Positions 5,996-11,453 of a stretch of 11,453 nucleotides of DNA are shown here, one piece after another; the first letter of the stretch is position 1, and each line of letters starts with the position of its first letter. The notes under the pieces are model-generated. The model ran no database searches. It saw only the letters and a list, made by a program, of their open reading frames with translations, and had not been told where the DNA came from. Source of the stretch: Verrucomicrobiota bacterium (GTDB lineage: Bacteria > Verrucomicrobiota > Verrucomicrobiia > Opitutales > Opitutaceae); the NCBI GenBank assembly GCA_023391285.1, contig JAEWBF010000077.1, forward strand, positions 1-11,453. Reading direction: 5' to 3'. The position numbers and the translations under genes were made by a program.

Positions 5996-8259
5996 TCAAC
6001 TTCCCCACAACACCCGCCTCAGCTCCTCCACCGTCGTCACCGGCGCCTGACACGCATACTCCTCGCACACATACGCTGTCGCGCGCCCTTCGATCGGCGT
6101 CATCGCGGCAACCCACGCCGCCTCCTTCGCGATCGTCTCCGTCGCCGCCGCCATCACCAGCCGTCGCGGCCCCAACCGCTCGTGCACCACGTCCGCCAGC
6201 GCGCGAAAATCCTGCGCGTTCGGATCGCCCGCGATCACGACATGCCGCGGCGCATCCAGCGCCAACTCCAGCGCGCACAGCATCTGCGGCAAGCCCTGCG
6301 GCGCCCGCTCCCACTGCGCGCGAAACGCCAGCAAGCACCCCCCCCCCGCTCTCGATACGCTTTCCCGCTTTCACCCAGCATCGCCGCAAACCGCAACAGA
6401 TTCATCGCCGCCACCGAACTCGCCGCCGGCTCCGCCCCGTCGTAATCCTCCTTCAACCGCAACACGATCGCCGCGTCGCCCGCTTGCGAGTTGAAATACC
6501 CGCCCTTCGCCTCGTCCCAGAATTTCTCATCCATCGTCCGTTGCAGTCGCCGCGCCCAGGCCAGCCAGCGTTCCTCGAAACCCGCCTCATACAAATCGAG
6601 CAGCCCTTGCGCGAGAAACGCGTAATCCTCGGCGAATCCTTCCGCCGTCCCCCGGCCGTCACGCCAATTCCGATACAGCACACCGCGCCCCGCATCATAC
6701 AATTCCCGCTCCAGAAAACCCGCCGCTCTCCGCGCCGCACCCAGCAATCTTTCTCTTTCCTCTTTATCTTTCTCCTCCGGCGCCTCTCGCAATACCTGCG
6801 CGCCCCGCGCCAGCGCCGAAATCATCAACCCATTCCACGCCGTGATGATCTTGTCATCTCGCAACGGCCGCGGCCTCTCGCTTCGCACCTTCCGCAGCTT
6901 TTCCAGCGCCGCGAGCACGCGATCGTTCGCCTCGACCACATCCATCCCATACGCCTTCGCCGTCTGCAAAATCGACTGCCGCTGCATCAGCACATTCTTC
7001 CCGCGCAACTCGCCTTGCGGATCCAGTTCCGCCGGCACATTCCCCTTTTCCGCCACGCCATAATGCGCCGAAAACAAGGGCGCATCCGCCCCGAGCACCG
7101 CCGCCATCTCCGCCTGCGTCCATACATAAAACGCCCCTTCCACCGCGTGCGCCCCGCCACCCCTCTTGTTACTTGCCCCTTCATCCTTGATACTTCCTGC
7201 CGCCTCCGGCGGCAGCGAATCCGCATCTTCCGCCGAATAAAACCCGCCTTCGGAATGCGCCAGATCGCGTAACACATAATCGAATACATCGCGCGCCACC
7301 CACGCATACCGTTCGTCGCCCGTCGCCTGTTTCGCTTCGAGCGCGTTGATCGCGATCTGCGCCTGATCGTAGAGCATCTTCTCGAAGTGCGGCACGAACC
7401 ACCGTTCATCGACCGAATACCGGTGATACCCGCCGCCCACATGATCGTGAATCCCGCCGCGCGCCATCGCCTGCAACGTCGCCGTCGCCATCTGCACCGC
7501 TTCCTTGCCCGACTCGCTCTCGAGTCCCTGCAACGCCGCCGCCCGAAACAGAAAACTCAGATTGCTCGCCCGCGGGAACTTCGGCGCGCTGCCGAACCCG
7601 CCAAAGTTCGGATCGAACGCCTCATAAAAATACTGAAAGCATTTCTCGAAAGCAGCCGAGCCGCTTTCGAGCAGATGAGAGTTGAGGGTTGAGAGTTGAG
7701 AGCCCCCGGCCTCACCCAACTTCCGGTCTCTCAACTCCGAACTCTCACCTCTCATCTCCAGATGCTCCCTCAAGGTCCCAATCACCCGTTCCCCTTCCGC
7801 CACCAGCTTCTCCCGCTCCTCCGCCCAGCCTTTTGCAATCGCTCGCAAGATCGACACAAACCCCGCCCGCCCGCCGCGATCTTCCAACGGAAAATATGTC
7901 CCGCCGAAAAACGGTTTTAGCTCGGGAGTGAGCCACGCGCTCAACGGCCACCCGCCGTGTCCCGTCATCGCCTGCACATACGTCATGTAAACCTTGTCCA
8001 CGTCCGGCCGCTCCTCGCGATCCACCTTGATCGACACAAACGACGCATTCAGCACCGCCGCCACGTCTTCGTTTTCGAACGACTCGTGCGCCATCACATG
8101 ACACCAATGGCACGTCGCATAACCGATGCTCAAAAAAATCGGTTTCTGCTCCGCCCGCGCCCGCGCAAACGCGTCCTCACCCCACGGCATCCACTCCACC
8201 GGATTTCCCGCATGCTGGAGCAGATAAGGTGACTTCTCGTTCACGAGCGCGTTGGGCAT
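5996..8259 (-). CDS. DUF255/YyaL (SSP411-type) thioredoxin-domain protein, frameshifted near the C-terminus
   Basis: A protein of about 753 residues if repaired. The N-terminal thioredoxin-like DUF255 domain (about 1-165) opens NEKSPYLLQHAGNPVEW and has the active-site CHWC (C50, C53). It is followed by the alpha/alpha-barrel part typical of the family (FDPNFGGFGSAPKFPR, then GGIHDHVGGGYHRYSVDERW, HFEKMLYDQAQ, GGFYSAEDADSLP, DDKIITAWNGLM). Members have unknown substrates; human SPATA20 is a relative. The start at 8259 has a good Shine-Dalgarno sequence (GGGAGG, seven bases upstream). At 6338-6347 a run of ten G on the coding strand shifts the frame near residue 638. The family's C-terminus (LLAFRAQWERAPQGLPQML to VLWGS) continues in the next frame to the stop at 5996, whereas the unshifted frame runs into Arg/Cys/Trp-rich sequence ending at 6235. 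Two unusual inserts (about residues 168-196 and 355-366) are described separately. It heads the minus-strand block. Confidence 0.9.
7164..7195. repeat. Short direct repeat forming a linker insert in the DUF255 gene
   Basis: CTTGTTACTT (7165-7174) and CTTGATACTT (7186-7195) are direct repeats with nine of ten bases identical. They encode the low-complexity insert GSIKDEGASNKRGGG between the family motifs SAEDADSLPP and EGAFYVWTQ, which normally lie closer together. The base composition is AT-richer than the flanking coding sequence. It looks like a small repeat inserted in frame. Confidence 0.4.
7673..7757. repeat. Imperfect inverted repeat inserted in frame in the DUF255 gene
   Basis: The arms 7673-7702 (AGATGAGAGTTGAGGGTTGA onward) and 7728-7757 are reverse complements at 26 of 30 positions, separated by a 25-base loop. 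Both arms are purine- or pyrimidine-biased tracts of GAGAGTTGA-like units, quite unlike the surrounding GC-rich codons. They are translated as a Ser/Leu/Arg/Glu-rich stretch (EMRGESSELRDRKLGE and QLSTLNSHLLES) between the thioredoxin domain and the FDPNFGGFG motif, where the family tolerates variation. The reading frame is kept through the element. Confidence 0.75.
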
Positions 8260-8279
8260 TCCGCAACCTCCCGCAAACT

Positions 8280-8303
8280 TTCCATTTGGCAATGGAATGT
8301 TCC
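8280..8303. promoter_or_regulatory. Possible operator in a divergent promoter region
   Basis: TTCCATTTGGCAATGGAA (8280-8297) is a perfect inverted repeat with 7-base arms and a 4-base spacer, directly overlapped by a smaller palindrome GGAATGTTCC (8294-8303). It lies in the 96-base gap between the divergent starts of the DUF255 gene (8259) and the LuxR-type regulator (8356). It is locally AT-rich compared with its surroundings. Such a position suits a binding site for a regulator that controls both directions, perhaps the adjacent one. No promoter boxes can be assigned with confidence. Confidence 0.35.
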
Positions 8304-8355
8304 GCGTCGCTCGCCGGGGCAAACGACGCGTGACATCCGCCGCATCAATCCTACG

Positions 8356-9183
8356 GTGCGCGCCGTGCCGGCCCCCGATGTCCATTCGTTCAGCCACGCC
8401 TGCCGCGCCCTTTTCGCACCAGGCCTCACCCTCGCCACCTTCACGTCCCGCAGCTTCGCTTTTCTTCACCGCCTGGTCTCCGCCGAACTCATCGCTTGCG
8501 GCGTCCTCGAGACTCGCCAGCAACGCCTCGTCATCGGGTTCGACACACCTCACTCCGAATTCCCCGCAGCCATGACCGCGCTGGGAACTCTGATGAGTAA
8601 ATACCCGCTCTTCCGCTGGGATCCCTCCGTGTTTCACGGCCGCCCTTTTTGCCGCAGCCATTTCTACTCGCGCCGCGAGTTCACCGAGCTCGATGTTTAC
8701 CACGAGGTCTTTCGCCCGCTGGGCATCGACAACCACTGCGCCGTTCACGTGCCCACCGAGCACGGGGAAACGATGTTCTTCGGGCTCGAGCGCACCGGCG
8801 GACCCGACTTCTCGCCCGACGAACTCTCGCTTCTCGAACTCGCGCAAACCCACCTCTCCAACGCCCACGCCCTCGCTCGTTCATTCGAAGCTCACGCCGA
8901 CGACACCGTTGAACCTTCGCTCCTCGCCCGCGCCGGCCTCACCCCGCGCGAAGCCGAGGTCCTCTCCTGGCTCAACGAGGGAAAAAGCAACCACGAGATC
9001 TCCGTTCTCCTCGGGATCGGTCTCTACACGGTCAAAGCCCACATCGCCTCGACCTTCGACAAAACCGGCACCAGCAACCGCCTCGCTGCCATCGTCTGGG
9101 CGCGCCAAACCTGCCGTCGCTTCCGCGCCATTTCTCCCTCGCCGCCCTCCGGCTTCATCGACGTCCGCGCCCGCCTCGCATAA
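8356..9183 (+). CDS. LuxR-type helix-turn-helix transcriptional regulator
   Basis: A 275-residue regulator. The C-terminal domain (about residues 195-250) is a GerE/LuxR helix-turn-helix: LTPREAEVLSWLNEGKSNHE, then ISVLLGIGLYTVKAHIASTF and a final helix ending in RLAAIVWA. All signature positions are present, including the E of REAEVL, the G-K-S-N turn, TVK-H and the closing RLAA. The N-terminal 190 residues could be a GAF-like or autoinducer-like sensor (for example VHVPTEHGETMFFGLERTGG and the helix FSPDELSLLELAQTHLSNAH), but no named domain can be assigned by eye. No phospho-receiver motif is seen. The start may be GTG at 8356 or GTG at 8365; neither has a strong ribosome site. The gene is divergent from the DUF255/glutaredoxin block, which it may control. 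Confidence 0.87.
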   Translation: MRAVPAPDVHSFSHACRALFAPGLTLATFTSRSFAFLHRLVSAELIACGVLETRQQRLVIGFDTPHSEFPAAMTALGTLMSKYPLFRWDPSVFHGRPFCRSHFYSRREFTELDVYHEVFRPLGIDNHCAVHVPTEHGETMFFGLERTGGPDFSPDELSLLELAQTHLSNAHALARSFEAHADDTVEPSLLARAGLTPREAEVLSWLNEGKSNHEISVLLGIGLYTVKAHIASTFDKTGTSNRLAAIVWARQTCRRFRAISPSPPSGFIDVRARLA

Positions 9184-9430
9184 GCCTCCGGGCTCGCAGC
9201 CCCCCTCCGAAGTGGAATAGCCGTCATCTCCCACCGCTGTTAAAGTGGAGCATGCAACCCCGCCAGGTTTCCCGCTTCCATGTTCTCGCTCTCTGCGCAT
9301 CCCTCACATCCATCGGCACACGCCGCTGCATGAACTCCCGCGTTGAAGATCCCTTCCCGTTTGAAGCGCGTTCGCAGCCCCCGATGTTCACGCCGACCTC
9401 AAAGCGGTCGATGAAGACATCCCGTGGGAC

Positions 9431-10423
9431 ATGGACGCCGGCGGCACCGCTGAAGACCGCGCCATCTACATCCTCGGCACCACGGGCGCCGTCACGCACG
9501 ACCTCGGTTACGGGCCCATGGTGGGGATCAACAGTCCGAACAACCACCTGATCATCGCCTCCGGTTCGACCCTCCTCGGAGACAGCGGCTACATCGGCTC
9601 GGGCGACACCAGCAACTACAACATGGTTAACGTGGTCGGCACCGGTTCATCCTGGATCATCGACGATCGGCTCGAAGTAGGCGGCGACGGCAGCCACAAC
9701 CACCTTTCCGTCGAAGAAGGCGCCTACGTTTCCACCCGTTGGGCCTACATCGGCCTCACCGAGACCGCCCATTACAACAGCCTCCATGTCAGCGGCAGCG
9801 GATCCAGAATGGACGTGCAAAGCGGAATGACGCTCGGCTCGACCGGAACCAACAACACGCTCCACGTCGGCTACGGTGGGACACTCTCCGTCGAAGGAAT
9901 GCTAGACGTCGGCGGTTACGACACCGGCAACGACAACGCAGCCTTCGTTTACGATCGCGGTTCCATCCTTTCGGTGCAGCAACTCGGGATCGGTGGCTAT
10001 GACACTCAGCGGAACTCTCTGACCATCCAAGATGCCGCTCTCGTCCGTATCAGCGAGTATTGGAGCATCGACTACGCGCTCATGATCGATCCCGAGGGTG
10101 ACAGCTTCCTCAACTTTGCTGGCGGCTTTCTCGCCATCGCAGGCGACGCCCGCGATCTCATCGCCGAACGTATCAACCAAGGCGCCTTCCGTTTCGGAAA
10201 CGAGTCCTTGTGGACCATCGGCAGCGAAGACGATTTCATCTTCGACTTCTTCGCCGACGAAGCCGACGCCTTCGCCTTCACCGGCTACTCCGGTCTCGCC
10301 GGCTACACCATCGTTACCGACTTCTCCGGCTCGCCCATCCCCGAGCCTTCCACCTACGCCGCTCTCGCCGGATGCGCCGTCCTCGGGCTCGCCGCTTTCC
10401 GCCGCTTCCGTCGCCATCGCTGA
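9431..10423 (+). CDS. PEP-CTERM surface protein with T5SS/PEP-CTERM-associated repeats, N-terminus incomplete
   Basis: As readable from the first in-frame ATG, 330 residues. About residues 36-205 are beta-helix-like repeats of the T5SS/PEP-CTERM-associated type, with units such as GYIGSGDTSNYNMVNVVGTG, SSWIIDDRLEVGGDGSHNHL and YIGLTETAHYNSLHVSGSGS. The C-terminus has the sorting signal PEPSTYA (PEP at 304-306), a hydrophobic stretch and the Arg-rich end RRFRRHR, used for export and exosortase processing. Such a protein needs a signal peptide, and none exists at the 9431 ATG. The frame is open back to 9365 and reads SAFAAPDVHADLKAVDEDIP, which looks like the end of a signal peptide and the start of the mature protein. 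A signal-like start (MQPRQVSRFHVLALCASLTS) begins at 9252 in another frame. A frameshift between 9252 and 9364 is therefore likely. It is a probable cell-surface or extracellular-matrix protein. Confidence 0.82.
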   Translation: MDAGGTAEDRAIYILGTTGAVTHDLGYGPMVGINSPNNHLIIASGSTLLGDSGYIGSGDTSNYNMVNVVGTGSSWIIDDRLEVGGDGSHNHLSVEEGAYVSTRWAYIGLTETAHYNSLHVSGSGSRMDVQSGMTLGSTGTNNTLHVGYGGTLSVEGMLDVGGYDTGNDNAAFVYDRGSILSVQQLGIGGYDTQRNSLTIQDAALVRISEYWSIDYALMIDPEGDSFLNFAGGFLAIAGDARDLIAERINQGAFRFGNESLWTIGSEDDFIFDFFADEADAFAFTGYSGLAGYTIVTDFSGSPIPEPSTYAALAGCAVLGLAAFRRFRRHR

Positions 10424-10448
10424 GGAAGTCGCGTCTCGCCAAATAGAG

Positions 10449-10468
10449 AACCCGACATCCCTCGGGTT
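10449..10468 (+). other. Intergenic hairpin between the PEP-CTERM and epimerase genes
   Basis: AACCCGA (10449-10455) and TCGGGTT (10462-10468) form a perfect 7-bp stem with a CATCCC loop, 26 bases after the PEP-CTERM stop. No T-run follows, so it is not a classic rho-independent terminator. It may slow decay or transcription, or be chance in GC-rich DNA. Confidence 0.35.
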
Positions 10469-10520
10469 GATCGCGCAACTTTCCCTCGTGCGCGTCGACA
10501 TCCCTGGGCAGGTTACACCC

Positions 10521-11381
10521 ATGCCCACAAAACGCATCCTCGTCACCGGCGGCTCCGGCAAAGTCGGCCACTGGCTCATCAAACACCTCCTCGAGTCCGG
10601 CTACGAGGTCGTCAACATCGACACCCGCCGCCCCGCCGTCGCCCAGTGCCGGACGATCATCGCCGACCTCACGCAGCTCGGCCAGGTCGTCACCGCCTTC
10701 TCTCCGTTCGGCACCGGCGATCGCACCCCCTACGTCGGCGTCATCCACATGGCCGCCATCCCGCGCGCCCACGAATCGCCCAACGACGAAATCTTCCGCG
10801 TCAACGCCCTCAGCACCTACAACGTCCTCGAAGCTGCCGCGCTGCTCGGCATCAAAAAAGCCGCCATCGCCTCCAGCGAATCCTCCTACGGCCTCTGCTT
10901 CGCGTCCGAATTTTTTCCGCCTCAATACCTGCCCGTCGACGAAGACCACCCGCAACTTCCCGAGGACACCTACGGCCTCAGCAAAATCGTCAACGAGGTC
11001 ACCGCCGACGCCTTTCACCGCCGCACCGGCATGCAGATCATCTCGCTTCGGATCGGCAATGTCCTCAGCCCCGAAGACCACGCGCCCGTCCGCAACACGT
11101 TCTCCGATCCATCCGTCCGCCTCCGCAATCTCTGGTCCTACATCGACGCCCGCGACCTCGCCGTCATCTGCCGCCTTTGCATCGAAAAGGACAACCTCGG
11201 CTGCCAGCCGCTCATCGCCAGCGCCGACGACACCTCGTCCGATCAGCCGACGTTCGACCTGATCAAAAAATACCTGCCCACGGTCACCGACCTCCGCCGC
11301 CCGCTGAAAGATCGCGCCCCGCTCCTCGCCAACGACCGCTCCAAACAACTCCTCGGCTGGAAGCAACAATACTTCCTCTAG
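10521..11381 (+). CDS. NAD-dependent epimerase/dehydratase family protein
   Basis: A 286-residue extended short-chain dehydrogenase/reductase. The Rossmann nucleotide-binding motif TGGSGKVG gives GxxGxxG at residues 10, 13 and 16, and the acidic D after VVNI suggests NAD rather than NADP. Next come HMAAIPR (the usual H-x-A-A region), NALSTYNVLEAA, the serine stretch SSESSYG (118-124) and the catalytic Y151-x-x-x-K155 in YGLSK. A conserved RIGNV and the substrate-side W-S-Y-I-D-A-R-D-L follow. Relatives are UDP-glucose 4-epimerase-like sugar-nucleotide enzymes and uronate dehydrogenase. The length is nearer the shorter, uronate dehydrogenase-like members than the roughly 330 residues of GalE, and the substrate cannot be told from the sequence. 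ATG 10521 is chosen because it begins MPTKRILVTGG; the frame stays open upstream only as an overlap with the PEP-CTERM gene. AGGT seven bases upstream is a weak ribosome site. Confidence 0.9.
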   Translation: MPTKRILVTGGSGKVGHWLIKHLLESGYEVVNIDTRRPAVAQCRTIIADLTQLGQVVTAFSPFGTGDRTPYVGVIHMAAIPRAHESPNDEIFRVNALSTYNVLEAAALLGIKKAAIASSESSYGLCFASEFFPPQYLPVDEDHPQLPEDTYGLSKIVNEVTADAFHRRTGMQIISLRIGNVLSPEDHAPVRNTFSDPSVRLRNLWSYIDARDLAVICRLCIEKDNLGCQPLIASADDTSSDQPTFDLIKKYLPTVTDLRRPLKDRAPLLANDRSKQLLGWKQQYFL

Positions 11382-11416
11382 AGCGCACTGTTGCCGCGGG
11401 CGCGGCAGCGCCGGTA

Positions 11417-11453
11417 GGGGGGGGGGGGCGCGCGCCCCGCGCCCCGCCCCCCC
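11417..11453. other. Poly-G and C-rich low-complexity end of the window
   Basis: Twelve G (11417-11428) are followed by CGCGCG and blocks of C broken by GCG up to the last base, making a near-palindromic G/C-only tail. This is typical of a low-quality contig end, where assembly stops in a GC hairpin or in poly-G base calls. The preceding 35 bases after the epimerase stop contain a perfect hairpin, TGCCGC and GCGGCA at 11392-11407 with a GGGC loop, and no gene. Confidence 0.6.

Noticed and set aside
5959..7272. 437-residue plus-strand frame opposite the glutaredoxin and DUF255 genes
   Set aside because: It is an Arg/Pro-rich antisense shadow of conserved coding sequence.
8260..8868. Upstream extension of the DUF255 frame to 8868
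   Set aside because: It runs antisense through the LuxR-type regulator; the ATG at 8259 has a good ribosome site and starts the family's conserved N-terminus.
9190..9202. GGGCT-CGC-AGCCC hairpin after the LuxR-type gene as a terminator
   Set aside because: The stem is only five base pairs and no T-run follows, so it is not distinguishable from chance in this base composition.
10098..10520. Upstream extension of the epimerase frame
   Set aside because: It overlaps the PEP-CTERM gene out of frame, is Ser/Pro-rich, and the Rossmann motif begins right after the ATG at 10521.

Overview
The window looks like a chromosomal stretch from a GC-rich member of the Verrucomicrobiota, most likely the family Opitutaceae. 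This is inferred from four things: a C-terminal sorting signal of the PEP-CTERM type with the wording common there (PEPSTYAALAG followed by an Arg-rich tail), a type IIA topoisomerase B subunit of the kind also found in Bacteroidetes, several exported proteins of unknown function, and weak or absent Shine-Dalgarno sequences at most genes. No plasmid, phage, CRISPR or insertion-sequence genes are visible.

Layout. (1) 1-45: a perfect inverted doublet of a REP-like palindrome. (2) 66-1907, minus: topoisomerase IV subunit B. (3) 2007-2031: a second, different REP-like element in the divergent intergenic region. (4) 2088-2831, plus: a membrane-anchored AsmA-like protein, followed at 2835-2873 by a decayed copy of the first REP doublet. 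(5) 2983-3639, plus: a DsbA-like thioredoxin-fold protein with a one-cysteine active site. (6) 3738-4364, plus: an exported protein of unknown function, ending at a rho-independent terminator (4391-4416). (7) A minus-strand block transcribed from 8259 down to 4426: a large DUF255/YyaL (SSP411-type) thioredoxin-domain protein, a short glutaredoxin, a 57-residue DUF1328 membrane protein and an exported DUF1684 protein. (8) 8356-9183, plus: a LuxR-type regulator divergent from that block, with an inverted repeat in the shared promoter region. (9) 9431-10423, plus: a PEP-CTERM surface protein built of T5SS/PEP-CTERM-associated repeats, whose signal peptide is missing or frame-shifted. (10) 10521-11381, plus: an NAD-dependent epimerase/dehydratase. 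(11) 11417-11453: a G-run and C-rich tail that looks like a low-quality contig end.

The genes are mostly housekeeping or stress functions and do not form an obvious new defence or biosynthetic system. The most coherent functional group is thiol-redox: the DUF255 protein (CHWC), the glutaredoxin (CPWC) and the nearby DsbA-like protein (SSWC). The most interesting non-gene signals are two families of GTRG-headed REP/REPIN elements and an imperfect 30-bp-arm palindrome inserted in frame inside the DUF255 gene. Two genes appear frame-shifted (the DUF255 gene at a run of ten G, and the PEP-CTERM gene near its start). Given the poly-G tail of the window, sequencing or assembly error is a live explanation, at least for the first.
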